Position numbers and translations under genes: made by a program
In this document: positions 22,347-33,829 of the stretch, piece by piece
How the letters are laid out: every line of letters starts with the position of its first letter
Position numbering within the stretch: position 1 is the first letter of the stretch
Notes under the pieces: model-generated
Seen by the model: the letters and a program-made list of their open reading frames with translations, nothing else
Database searches by the model: none
Told to the model about the DNA's origin: nothing
NCBI GenBank assembly: GCA_014529385.2
Contig: CM043948.1
Location: 22,131,951 to 22,195,950 of the forward strand
Length of the DNA stretch: 64,000 nt
Direction of reading: 5' to 3'
DNA from: Adiantum capillus-veneris
Taxonomy: Eukaryota; Streptophyta; Polypodiopsida; Polypodiales; Pteridaceae

Positions 22347-22736
22347 ATGGCCTCAAATTCCTCTAAGAAAAAATATTTGCTTGCTATGCCTGGGTTTTCA
22401 AAGCAAGTTAACATTAGCAATGAAAAAGGAAAAAGAAAAATTGAACTTGTGCTTGATGATAATGATGTGGATGATGTAGAGGTTGAAAATGTTGGTTTAG
22501 AGGAAGCCAAAAGGCGTAAAAAAGCTCGAACTTCGTGGAATGATAAATGGAAAGTTGAATTTGAGTGGGTTGAGTTTGATAGGGTGCAAGCCAAGATGTT
22601 TTGTTCTTTTTGTAAAAATGACAAACATTGTAAAAGTGAGTTTGGGACTGATGGGGCAATTAATATACAACATAGTGCCTTAGTGAATCATGGGGGATCA
22701 AAGAGACACAAAGCACTTGCATGGGCATTTGCATAG
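22347..22736 (+). pseudogene. hAT transposase N-terminus, BED/TTF-like zinc finger
   Basis: 130 codons from an ATG. After a Lys-rich, acidic N-terminus comes a finger-like region: ARTSWNDKWKVEFEWVEFDR, MFCSFCKND, then SALVNHGGSKRHKAL. The C-x2-C ... H-x4-H spacing (NHGGSKRH) fits a BED or TTF-type finger. The frame ends at 22734 right where the transposase frame begins in another phase. A frameshift near 22730 therefore probably splits one original protein. Confidence 0.75.
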
Positions 22737-24540
22737 TGGGAAGAAAAGTTTTGAAGTTGGTGTTACTAACCATTTTGAAGACATTGGAGATAGCATGAAA
22801 AATTTATTTCGAGTTTCTTATTTTGTTGCCAAAAATGACCTTGCATACACCAAATATGTTCCCACACTTGAATTGCTTAGAGAATGTAACACTCCAAATA
22901 TCCCCGAAAACATGTATAAAAGTGATAAAGCATGTGCTTCGTTTGTCCATTACATTGGAAAGGGTCTTGAAGTAGAGTATATGACACATGTTCGTCAATC
23001 TCCCTTCTTTGGCATCATGGTAGATGAATCAATAGACATTTCTATAGAGGAACATTTCATTGTATATGTTTCTTATATAAAAGACAATGAGCCAAAAATA
23101 TCATTTCTTGATCTTTTAGAGGTAGATGACAGAACATCTCTTGGATTGTTTGCCTCGTTGAAAAAATTGTTGGTAGATTTTGGCTTGGATGAAAAGAAGT
23201 TAGTAAGCTTTGGTTCGGATGGAGCATCCGTTATGGTTGGGAAAAAAATGGGGGTAGCCACACAATTTAAAGATGCATATCCTTTTTTGACTTCCATGCA
23301 TTGTGTAGCTCATCACACTAATTTATGTGCTAGTAACACCATAAGTGATTTTCCATTTGCAATGTATGTTGATGCTATGTTGAATGAAGTGGCTACTCAT
23401 TTTAGAAGAAGTGTGGTTCGCTTAGAAAAGTTAAAATCTTTGCAAGATGAATTTGACTTACCGTTTCTTAAGATAGAGGGTATACACACAATCCGATGGT
23501 TGAGTAGACATAAAGTGCTCTTGAAATTTTGTGAATTGCTTGAACCATTGCTTGAGTACTTTAAAAAAGAAAAACCAAGTATTTTTGAGAAAATATCTTC
23601 ATTTGCCTTTGTGTATGTTGCACATTACTTGGGTGATTTATTTTCTCATTTGACAAGTCTTAGTAAGCTCTTTCAATGTAATTATGTTGATGTGACTGCT
23701 ATCTCTGGGATAGTGGATGCCGAGATAATAGCAATGGAGACTGAATTTGTGATGATACCTAGCCTTGATCTTAATGCCTTAGAGTTAGATGGCTACGGAT
23801 ATCCCATAATTCCCAATTATGGGCCATCCAAAGGACTTTTGTATGAATTGAGGTCTTCTATGAGCGGCTCAAACTTTAGAAGCATTCAACTTACTAGAGA
23901 TAAAAGTGGCTCTGACCTTGAAAATGCGATAGCTTTTCAAAAGACTTTCACGAAGCATATCGTTGAGAATTTGAAGGAGAGATTTGAGGATACTTCTATT
24001 TTGAGCCATTTTAAACTTTTCTCCCCTTGTTGTTATCCTCCTACAAAAGATTTTCGAAAGGATCTTAAAAATTTTGGGGGCGATGCAATTGAGGAGATTA
24101 TAAAGTTCTATGGACAAACCAAAAATTTGAAAGGGGGGAAATTTGTTGAGCGTTTAGTTGATTCATTTTTGTTGAGAAAGGAATTTCAAACTTTTAAATA
24201 TCAAGCATACAATGAGTGGAAGAGGTGGAACTTCAAAAACACATGGTGCTACATCGGTAGCAATGAAACTTTGAGAGAAAAGTATGCATCATTACTAATG
24301 CTTGCTCAAATAGCATTGGTGCAATGTTGTAGTACGGCTATTTGTGAGCGAGGTTTTAGTATCCAAAATATAATCAAATCCAAGCTTAGAAATTCTCTTA
24401 CTAGCAAGAGCTTGCGTACTTTGATGAGAATTTCTCTTGAAGGACCTCCATTGGACGAGTTTAATTTTGATGAAGCGATTGCAATGTGGCGGGATGATAC
24501 AAAGACCTCAAGACATACATTTAGCTCCATTGAAGAATAG
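22690..24540 (+). pseudogene. hAT transposase, catalytic and dimerisation domains
   Basis: Open frame of 616 codons whose first residues are out of the original phase. Recognisable parts are FFGIMVDESIDISIEEHFIV (first catalytic D), VSFGSDGASVMVGKKMGVAT (second D), then SMHCVAHHTNLC, the C-x2-H signature of hAT proteins. The C-terminus has CSTAICERGFSIQNIIKSKL (catalytic E) and LRTLMRISLEGPPLDEF, the dimerisation region. The layout resembles the ZNF862/ZMYM-like branch rather than Ac/Tam3. The long undamaged frame suggests the insertion is recent. The catalytic residues appear present. Confidence 0.88.
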
Positions 24541-25198
24541 ATTGTAAGTTTTTATTTTTTAAATTATTCTAAACTTTGTGATCTTTGGGTTATATTTTTA
24601 ATTTTCTTTTATGATAATGTTTCTCTAGGTTTTTAGCCGAGGAAAAATGGATCAAATTTTGTTCTTTCATTTGAGCTAAGATAAAAGCTTTCTCTCGCTA
24701 TGAGCTTTCATATGTACCTCTCTCTTGCCAATAAAATTTTGGTTGTCCTCTTTACATTAATCTTGTTGCCTTGCTTTGTAATCGATTATCTTCAAATTAA
24801 TCAAAATTTTGCTCTCGCAAAAGTTACTCTTTAGACTTTATTGCAATGCCTTTTAAGTTTTAACTTCTAATGTCTATCCTTCTATACCAATAGGTCGTTT
24901 ATTGGTTCTCAAGACCTTGAATTTTGTTCACTTAAGATTGGTTTGTTTGATGGAAGAAGAGCTTTCTTTCACTATGATTTTTTCTATGTAACTAATGCTT
25001 GCCAATAGTCACTTTGTTTCCTACGGAAGTTCGAAAATTTTTTGGGTAGTGTTTTAGAAGTACAAAATTTAGGGATAAAATTAATTTACCTATGTCTATA
25101 GGTTTTTTAGTTTTTTTAATTAGAAAAATTTTAAGAAACCTAACTCCTTCCATAGTTGGAGGTTTTACAAAACTAAAAATTTAAGTTTTTTTCGAGCG
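24541..25198. other. AT-rich 3' part of the hAT and junction to element 1
   Basis: Long T-rich and A-rich stretches with no coding frame. Gypsy coding resumes at about 25199. Confidence 0.5.
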
Positions 25199-25549
25199 CT
25201 GATCTATGCACAAAAGAGGAAACAAAAACAGTTTTTTGATTCCCACTTAATCACCAAAACTTTCAAAAAAGGGGACTTAGTTCTAGTCTATTCCCTTAAG
25301 CAACACATTCCCAAGTTTAAGAAAAAGGGAAATGGACCATTTATCACTGAAGATGTGTCTCCAAGTGGAGCAGTAAAATTGTCAACCCTAGATGGTGAAC
25401 CAATGGCTAATTGGATTAGTGGATTTCATTTAAAGAAATACAATTTTCCACTAACCAATGAATTGCTAGAGAGAATGCATGCAGCCAAACAAAGGAAGAT
25501 GAAGCGACAGCAGGTTATTGATGAAGCCTAGGAGGAATCTAGACTTCGG
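25199..25549 (+). pseudogene. Element 1 integrase C-terminus
   Basis: The frame reads LIYAQKRKQKQFFDSHLI, FKKGDLVLVYSLKQ, then FKKKGNGPFITEDV and GAVKLSTLDGEPMANWISG, HLKKYNFPLTNELLER. This is the GPF-type C-terminal module of a gypsy integrase, with W-I-S-G as in this family. A basic helix (MHAAKQRKMKRQQ) follows and a stop near 25529 separates it from the next domain. The catalytic core that should precede it is absent and is replaced by the LINE and hAT. Confidence 0.85.
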
Positions 25550-26254
25550 GTGCTCAAGGGTAAAGCTGCTCTCAAGAATCAACAGATACCGATTCTCATC
25601 AACACTTTGGAACTTGCTGATCGACAATGGGAATTACCTAAAGACGCAGTTTCAATAGATGACGACTGGTTAGATGGAATGGATCTCTGCATCAAAGTAC
25701 AGCTCAACAATCATAGCACCAATGCTTTGGTAGACACACGAGCTAGAGTGAATGCAGTCAGTTATAAGAAGGCAACAAGTCAAGCATTGACCGCAGGAAT
25801 AACGACAATCAAAGGATGCAACAAGAACCTAACTCCAACATTGGGAGTAGTCAACTTGAACGTGGTAGTACATGGATGCTCATGTCCGCATCAGTTTGTA
25901 TGCCTCCTAGATGAACACGTGAATGAGATGATGATTCTTGGCATTCCTTGGATGCGTACATACAAAGCACTACCAGATTGGGATACAAATCAGCTAAAGC
26001 TATCACTTAAAGGAGGGCAACTCATTGTTCCTATTGCACCAAGAAAAGAGGAATGGAAAAGATGCAATCAGAGGACCAATCTACGAAGTACCCTCAACAA
26101 ACAAATTCTACAAGTATCATGCAAGGAGTCAGGCAAATTTGGGTACCAAAGGCACAACTTGTGGATAAACCAAATCAGATCTGGGTGCCTAAAATTTCAC
26201 CAAAGAAACAGAAGACGGCTCCAAGGATTCGAGCACAGAATCGAGCATCTATGA
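25550..26254 (+). pseudogene. Second retropepsin-like domain (PR2), after integrase
   Basis: About residues 45-150 look like a retroviral-type aspartic protease: IKVQLNNHSTNALVDTRARV at the active-site position (D-T-R in place of D-T-G, at 25733-25741), VVNLNVVVHG in the flap region, then MMILGIPWMRTYKALPDWDT, equivalent to the L-G-x-P/D-W-L closing motif. The same domain with intact D-T-G-A lies at the same place, after integrase, in element 3. The usual protease PR1 is also present before RT, so this is an extra domain. The changed active site argues that this copy is not catalytic. Confidence 0.75.
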
Positions 26255-26586
26255 ACAAGGAACCTAACATGAAAAAGTTTTGGAAGAAAAAGGAGCACTT
26301 ATCTTCTCCACACAACGCAAAACCAATCAAACAGTGGCGAGTTAAGTCGCAACAGGCTCTCAAACACCATGCACCAAGCAGACCGAGCTACCAATGGCGA
26401 GAAAAAGCTCGACAACCGTCTAACGTGCTACCAACATCTCAAGCAATCAGCGTGCTTAAACACCCTGATGGTACTATCAAACAGAGAGCACAAAGGCTAC
26501 AAGATTTTCTCTTTGGAAGACATCAACAACAAACCTCGACATCGGAAACCCTTGAGTTATTTACTCAAGACCCAGCTCTTGCATAG
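26053..26586 (+). pseudogene. Basic C-terminal tail with W-V-P-K repeats
   Basis: It continues PR2 in another frame (frameshift between about 26060 and 26130). It contains RQIWVPKAQLVD and NQIWVPKISPKK, then Lys/Arg/Gln-rich sequence with Trp pairs (KQWRVKSQQ, YQWREKARQ) up to a stop at 26584. Element 3 has the same kind of tail at the same place. I know of no assigned function; the basic charge and spaced aromatic motifs could suit RNA binding or protein docking, which is inference. Confidence 0.65.
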
Positions 26587-27999
26587 CATATTGAGTTGAA
26601 TTGCATTGATCTTCATAGCATGATAGAGCCAATCACGGCTATGTATAGACACAATTGTTTGACCCATGCACGCTGTCGTCCCAGAGAATGCCATCTAGGA
26701 GGGGTGGAAGGATACTACTAAATACTAAGTAATTAAGGGCAATGTTTGAAGAGGGAGGAAAAAGTTTCATGTTAACATGTGATTTTTTACAAAATTACCT
26801 AATAATGCCCTTATAATTCATCAACAAGGGAAAATTCACTGATAATATCTTCCCGATGAGTGTAAATAGTGTATATACTATCAGAAAATTGTCAAGAATA
26901 GTCCTTTTTTGGGTATTTTTCATCATTTTTGTTGAAAAGGAGGCCTAAAATTGGAGAAATCCAACAAAAAACAATAAGGCTGTGTTTTTCAAGGGATTTT
27001 CTTAATTATTGGATTTTCACTTTGCTTTTTTAGAGAATTTTTCTATTTTCTTTGATTTTTTCAAATAAAAAGGTCAAAAATTAATAATAAATAGCAGGGA
27101 ACTCAGATAGAAAAATGGAAGACACGATGGTGATCAGAAAGACAAGGCAGACAAGCACACAAATTTTCAACGAAATCAGAAGATGGAAGCAGAAAGCCCA
27201 AATTAGGCGGCTAAGCCTACTTTTGCAAAATGAGCTACAGGAATCCGATTTTGGAAATTTTTGAGCCTAACATAGATTTCATGGCCTAATAGGACTAACA
27301 GGGGAATTTGGGGAAAATTGGTTCGGGAAGTCCGGGTATAGATAGCCAGGGTAGGCTAAAACCACCTCATTTTCACTTGGAGCTTTGCAGAGAGAGCATT
27401 TCGGCTTCTTTCACGCACCATTTCCGGAGCCCACAGTTGACCTTTTTCAGCGCCGTCTCACACGAGACATAAGAGGTAAGTTCCTTACTAATCAATGATC
27501 CATTTTGTACGACTGGTAGCTAGTCTAAAGCCCTAGAAAAAACCCTAGAAGCCAAGCAATGCACGAAGAACTACGACCTAAAAGTGACCATAGCGGCCTG
27601 CCAGCTTGACCGAATCAGATGGGATTTGTACCATAGCATGCCCTAACATAATAGAGCCATTCCATACCATCAGATGATCATTCGGCTGGGGTCAAGGGGG
27701 TCCCCAGTAGAGAATTCGGGTTTTTGGGAAAGGCCAGAATTCCGACTTGACCCCACAGATGGCTTGCTAATGAGGTTCATATACAATGTATATGATTGGT
27801 TTGGAGAAATCCATCAAGTAAAGCCCTCGAAAAGCGAAAAGCGGCTCGAAGGTTACAAAGCGTCAAATTCGACATACGAGGCCAAACTGACTCCAAATAA
27901 GCCAAAATTGGATAGGTAGCTTCACGACGAGGTTACAAACAAGTCCCAAGCCTCAAAGTTGACCAACCAACCTAACAGACAGAGTAATCACAACAAATG
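26587..27999 (+). other. Non-coding tract of element 1 between pol and ORF3, first part
   Basis: No convincing coding. A good splice-donor-like sequence, gaggtaagttcc, occurs at about 27474 after a stretch that reads like an exon end. If used, it would join an upstream leader to ORF3 across the palindrome tract. A short open frame at 27674-27919 has no family signal. Confidence 0.45.
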
Positions 28000-28800
28000 G
28001 TGAATTCAGAGTCGACAGAGCACAAAGTGATGCCGACATGACCAAACTTGACCAAATTCAATTTAGGACTTGTATTAGGTGTATGAAACATGTTTAGGTC
28101 AAAATTTATGTGAAATGCAAAGTTTTTGTCACTGTAGTAAATAATCGCGATTATTTACTTTTGTAACATTTTTGCTTGGAAATTGTCAATTCACCTCACC
28201 TATCATGTGTACACATCTATTACAAGCCAAAAATCAAGTATGAGCCAAAATGACCACCCATTACTTGCAAAATTGCCAAAAAACGCAAAGAAGTCTGTGT
28301 AAGCCAAAATTTGGATTATGAACAACTTTTCTTCATCCAAATCACCCATAATCTATACCCAAGGTCTATACCATGCCTAGAACCAGTCTATGCCAAAATA
28401 TTATTTACTTTTTGGCCAAAATGGGGCAATTTGGATATTTTGTCATCATATATCCAAAGAGCATGTTGAGATAAGCCCACTAGCCAATTTTGAGTCAATT
28501 TGGATTTTAAAATCTCAAATTTCCTTTATATCTACTGTTTCGGAGACCTAAAGCCAAAACCTGGTACCATTTTCACCCTGTACATTCAAATGAGCCCATA
28601 TTTCCCTCAGAGCATGTAATTGGCACATACTTCAAGCCTATAAAGCCAAGTTTGCAAAAAAGTTGAAAATTTTTCCAGTTGTAAATAATCGCGATTATTT
28701 ACTAATTTGGTTGCAAATGTTTGTTTTGATCATACAGTTTTGTTCCTTGCATGATTTTGCATCTTTTCTTGTTCAAAAATTGATTTGAAGCAATTTGGAC
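28000..28800. repeat. Second palindrome-bearing tract of element 1
   Basis: Perfect copies of the TCGCGA-centred 22-bp palindrome lie at 28137-28158 and 28681-28702, 544 bp apart. A degenerate half-site (attatttact) lies midway at about 28400. The interval is therefore close to two units of the period seen at 9664-10547. Confidence 0.85.
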
Positions 28801-28879
28801 CAGATTATCAACATTTCAATCTAAACGGACATTCCAGTGAAAGCTCTAACAACAAATAAAAAAGAGCTAGGAGGAAGAA

Positions 28880-31296
28880 ATGAAGCGAAAAGTTGTGGCT
28901 GCCCACCAAGAGGATCCAGTGCAGAAACAAGCAATATTTGAAAGAGAAAAACAGGCGTATCAGTGCACTAGGCAAGCGCAGGGAAAAGACCCAAAAAAGT
29001 GGGTACCCACCGGCTTGAAAGGACTTCGAACGAAACAGCATTCAAGGAAAGAGACCGAGGATCCTAAGGATCATTTAGAAAGAATGTATCAAGAGGCAGA
29101 GGCCTTGAAGATGAAAGAGGCGGAAGAAGCAACCAATAAAGCTGAGGAAGCAGCAACTCAAGAGCAAGGCCAGGCATCCCCCGACCCACCTCACCGCCAC
29201 CGGAACAATAGGACCATCCCATGCCTACTCCACCATCATCACCGCCAGGCCAAGAGACCACTAAAGAAGCCGAGACCGGCAAGGAAAAAGATTCTGATTT
29301 CACCCACCAAATGGAAGCTACACAGCAAACTGACCAAGCCGAACAACATGCAGAAAAGGAAGTTGAACCAGCACCAGAGCAGACAGCCGAGGATACTCAC
29401 AAGGAGGCGGATGAAACTGATAAAGAGCAAGATATAGAAAAAGAGCAAACCACTACACATGAGAAAGAAACCGAGACTGAGAAGGCAGAAAGGCCTGCAA
29501 CCATGGAAATGGAAAGGGTTGAGACCACTACAGTAATTTCCACTCAGCCAGCAACTACTGAGGTTTCAAAACCTCAGGATGGCCAAGGAAAAGCAACCAT
29601 CTCTATAGAAACACCAGCAATAACAACACAACAAGAAGCAACACAAGAGGCTGCCGGCACATCTCAACTTGCAAGACAAGAGGAGTGGCAGTCCAATGAT
29701 GAATTCATTCTACAAGTAAATGAGTATGCAAGGCAGATGCAAATCATGACGGAGAAACTCCGCTCAGCAGCCTTTAACCGCAGTACTAAAGCCAAAGAAT
29801 TAGAAATGGTCATCGATGCTACTATCACTGATCTCCAAAGTCAAGTACAAGAGCTAAAGACTGAAGCAGAATGACATCAGATAGCCAGGGACATCCAACA
29901 GAAGGAAATGGAGGAGTTGGGTGACCTCCTGACTAAGTTATCTGATGCCTGCAAAGTGAAAGATGAGCAGTTGACACAAGTGACAAATGAACTTCTTACC
30001 ACCTCCCTGTCAGCTCAGAAGATTCAATTACAATTAGATGTAGCAAACGCATCTTTGCAGTATTCTGAACAAAGAATTAATGATCATGCCACTTTCTTGC
30101 GGCACTTAAGAGAAAATCCAGCCGTGGCCTTGATCAAGGGAACAGATGAGGTGTATAAAGCACTTGAAAAGAAAAACAGAGATTTAGAGCTGGAGTTGAA
30201 GCTGGAACAGTCACAACGCAGAGACCTGGCACTCATGCAGGTCCAAAGAGAGGAGGAGATCCTTAAGGAAATTGCAGAATTGAAAAGAATGAATCAACTC
30301 CTCAAAGAGGGAAAGCCAGATATACAGGAAGAAGCAGGCACTTCAGAGCCGCCCCAAGTGGAAATCCCCTCGGTCTCATTTGTTGACTTTGAGATGCAGT
30401 CTACAGCAGAGCCGAGTGGTGGAGAAGATTTTCAAGTCCAAATCACAAAGGAAGACACAATACCAATGGTCCAGTTGTCAAAGGTTGAAAAAGATTCATT
30501 GAAGGAGAAGACTGCCTTAGAGGTAGATGAGCAGTCGAAGGCAGCTATGGATTGGGAGTTGAGAGTTTTACACTCTGTCAACGTCACACAGCTCACTCCC
30601 AATCAAATCAATGCTCAATGGCACCAACAAGCCCTGCCATACTCTCTCATCAAGGTAGAACTCTTACAGGTAAAGGAAAGATTATACAAGGATATGCACG
30701 AAGATGACGCAGATCAAGACCACCCGAAGTGGAGGCTAAGCTGCCTGAACAAGAATCCAAGATATTTGATTCTGTTCACAAGATCACCTGCAGCCATACA
30801 GAAAGATCCCACATTTTGTCCGGTACCGCGAGTAAGGACGTGGCAAGCACACGAAGCAGTGCAGAAGAAGATGCCAACATAGCTAAATTTTCCGAGGCTG
30901 CCAGCTCCAGAGAGAGGCCAAGCAACAGAAGAATACATGGTGAAAACCCTAACGGGTGCCATGACATTCTTCAAAAGTCTGCCAGATCTCTCTTGTGCCA
31001 TGTTATATAAAATATGCCGGATGCTACTCACATGCATAGTGGTCTTCAACGATCCTGAGCAGACAAGAGCCCCATGGCTCTCGCTTTTGGAAGGGAACAA
31101 AGTTCTCTGCTATGATCTAAGTGGGCAACCCTCAGAAGAAGTTCTTTATGGATTTTATGCCCGATGCATGTTTCTGCCCTCGCACAATATGCTAGCTTTT
31201 CAGGAGGCATTCTCGCAATTCCTATTCCCTCTCCGGTTGTCACATTGCGAATGTGTTTATTGCATTGCAACTGCAGGTAAGAGCTCTACGCATTGA
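28880..31296 (+). pseudogene. Element 1 ORF3: long coiled-coil accessory protein
   Basis: About 800 codons from an ATG at 28880, with one frameshift near 29200 and stops at 29872 and 30880; otherwise open. The N-terminus is basic (KKWVPTGLKGLRTKQHSRKE) and again has a W-V-P-T motif. Then come about 200 residues very rich in E, T, A and Q, and coiled-coil stretches (about 29720-30330) such as LGDLLTKLSDACKVKDEQLT and YKALEKKNRDLELELKLEQS. The C-terminal 120 codons are more globular, with a hydrophobic run LSCAMLYKICRMLLTCIVVF near 30985-31050 that could be a membrane segment. The frame runs into the 3' LTR. I do not recognise the family. It is on the sense strand, so it is not an antisense ORF. 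Confidence 0.6.
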
Positions 31297-31826
31297 CGTA
31301 ATCCATTCACAATATTTCGTAGCTTTTGGCGTCGCCGACCCGCGCCCTAATTTCATCATAAACAGGAATTTGCATATTTAAATCAAAAACTAAGTATAGG
31401 CGGGGTATTGGGGCATCATTACTAAGCATTTAGATGCATTCTGGGTCAAAAACAACTAGGTCAAAAATCCACTACTGTTAATAATCGTGATTTTGGAACT
31501 TGACCTAAAGTGGGGTTTGAGGCCATAGGCATCTGTGCTTAGGTCTTATAAACTTGTCCTAGAAGTTTCGTTACGTTTGGATGTCATTTGATGCTGTAAC
31601 GGATGTGATTTGCTTGTCGATGAGCGATTGGCTTTTGGTGATTTCAATCACTTGAGTGTAGCTTGAGTTAGATGCGAGTTGTTAGTTGTTTTCCAAGAGA
31701 TTGACAACCTCTTGTAGCCTCTATGCACTAGTCGAGTCAGCTTCGTCCCATGGTTTGACAAATTAATCGTGGTTCTCGTTAATACTGCAATAAGATAGGA
31801 TGGTGAGGTTAGGCATGCGTCCCACA
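31238..31826 (+). repeat. 3' LTR of element 1
   Basis: Direct copy of 8377-8968 with TG...CA edges (589 bp). It includes the conserved aggtaaga (about 31274) and the half-palindrome at 31477. Similarity extends about 30 bp upstream to 31208. The preceding caggagg is a weak candidate polypurine tract. Confidence 0.85.
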
Positions 31827-33247
31827 TACCTAGCAGGAGCCATATGCATTTTTGGCCTATGACGCCATTGTGGTCTTGAGACATAGTAGATCTTAGCTTA
31901 TGCATCTTTCTCTCAATTTTTGCTCACAAATTTAGATTCCTTGCATTACTTTTGATAGTGTGGGCATGGCATTAGGTTGTATGCTTGTGTATTCTCTGTA
32001 TGGACTCCCAGAGAGAGTTGCCAACATGGTTTTATGCTATTATTTCTATGTATGCATATGTGGACACAGTTTGAGCTAGCTATAGATCGCAGGTAACATA
32101 TCCATAGGCGTATGGCTATTTTGGACAGGTGTTGTCTAGAGAGCCACTCGTGTGGGAGTGAGTGAGTTTTCCATGGTTTTGGCATATGTATGCCCTATGT
32201 GGATTTAAGGATGAGATGGTTTGTCTTGGATAAGTGTTATGCATTTTTTGTTTCACCCACAAGTCTCTTGCTTCTCTTCATTGCATTTTGGAGGGCATCA
32301 CATTCATTTTTAACTTCGTGTATGACATTTATGTGGATGAGAGATTGAGTCTCTGTTTATGCACATCACCTACTTGGCTACATTTATGCTTTTATTCACT
32401 TTGTATATTCTAGTTTGATTGGCTGAGATTTCTTTGAGATTTTGCTCAAATTACAAGAGGGGAAACATTGACAAATTTTTCCCAGATTCTTTCCATACAT
32501 TGCATGTATCTACAATCTATCCTTTGATTCATACATTGGTAGAGTGCTACTCCCATTTTAATAGTGATTGATCTTTGACAGGTTGTGTCAACTTCAGACA
32601 TGGATTTGTGTTCTTGTGTCCACTCTCATGGGAGTGAAATTTTCATATGCTTGTTGTGGTTACTATAGATATATAGGTAGTCACGGGTTCGTTCTATAGG
32701 CTAGAGGTACAATTTACAAGCAGATTTGTGGGATGTGGAATGAACATTGTATTTGTTCTCTACTTAAAATTTTTACACGAATTCGTGGATCTGCAATGAG
32801 CATTTTGTTTGCTCTCTACTTCTACAGATGGTTATGCAATTCATGTTCTTTGAAAGTTATTATCCTTGGTTTGAGTTTACTTCATTAGAGTGACACTTTT
32901 TTGTATTTGCATTATCTTTTTATGCTTTCTTATGCACATTTCTACTTGGTTTAGCAGAGAGTTTTGGACATTGCTTCTATATATCTCTTGGTATATCTAC
33001 ATTGAGCTACATGTTGCATATGCGAGCAGCAGATTAATGCATTGATCAGGTTTATGATGGTGTATTAGTAGAGTGATCTCTTGCTTTGATGCATATGTGC
33101 TGTGTGACAAGTCAATAATGACAACTCATGAGAGACACTAATCCTGATTATGTTGATTTATGAAATATTGCCATTGTGAACACACAAGGCACATTAGGTG
33201 TCATTAAGTGTCGTTGATTTCGATGTGTGAGGTAGGAACAGTGATGC
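31827..33247. other. Unassigned flank, possibly 5' part of a copia copy
   Basis: No coding frame of note on either strand. It precedes a copia protease remnant and may be its decayed gag region. Confidence 0.4.
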
Positions 33248-33690
33248 ATGCATGATGTAGAGATAGTTCTAACACAATATACAGAGGTGGTTTCAAATGC
33301 CACTGACGATGATATCATGTTTAGTTCTAGTGTTCCTTTTGCTTACATGTTTATTACATGTGGCACTTCTTTCAATTGGTTATTAGATGAGGATGTAGTT
33401 TTCCACATCACACCATGTCGTGAGTGGTTTATATTAGTGGGATTCTTGGTAGTGTGTTCAGTATATGACATTGCAAGCACAAGAGATGTATGTTTGTCAT
33501 TGCCCAGTGGTGTATCATATATGTTATTACATGTGCATTATGTTCCTTATCTGAAATAGAGTTTGATCTCAATGAAATGGTTAGCAAATAGTGGATGCCA
33601 TGATACAACTTTGAGAGCAGTTTCTCCAGATGCATGGCGGATTGGAAGTGATTATGAGGGGAGCCTAGAGTGGCTTGATCTATTCATTGC
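33248..33690 (+). pseudogene. Ty1/copia gag-protease remnant
   Basis: Motifs occur in the order seen in plant copia: FNWLLDEDVVFHITPCREWF, where the expected D-S-G active site has become D-E-D, then LLHVHYVPYLK, a stop, and SLISMKWLANSGC. The y-V-P-x-L-k ... L-I-S-x ... l-x-x-x-G-C pattern is characteristic. The active-site change and the stop show it is dead. Confidence 0.7.
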
Positions 33691-33800
33691 ACTTATTTTA
33701 GGTTCAAGAAAAGTTTGTCTAGTAGGTGCATCACATATTGCTAGTGATTGTGAGAGGGGAGCCCGAAGTGTCTTGGTCTATCCATTACATGTATTTAAGG
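33650..33800 (+). repeat. Duplicated phrase of about 38 bp
   Basis: gagcctagagtggcttgatc (about 33662) and gagcccgaagtgtcttggtc (about 33758), each followed by tatccatt-like sequence, are diverged copies about 97 bp apart. Confidence 0.6.
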
Positions 33801-33829
33801 TTCTCGAGGGGCTCACCGTTCAGTTTCCC

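Larger units (their letters stand above)
22250..24600 (+). mobile_element. hAT-superfamily DNA transposon
   Basis: It encodes a BED-like zinc finger and a transposase with a hAT dimerisation domain. It is inserted in, or adjacent to, the position where the integrase core of element 1 is missing. Terminal inverted repeats and the 8-bp duplication expected for hAT were not found, so the limits are approximate. Confidence 0.7.

Noticed and set aside
27674-27919. 82-codon frame as a gene
   Set aside because: No family signal and it lies in the non-coding tract of element 1.
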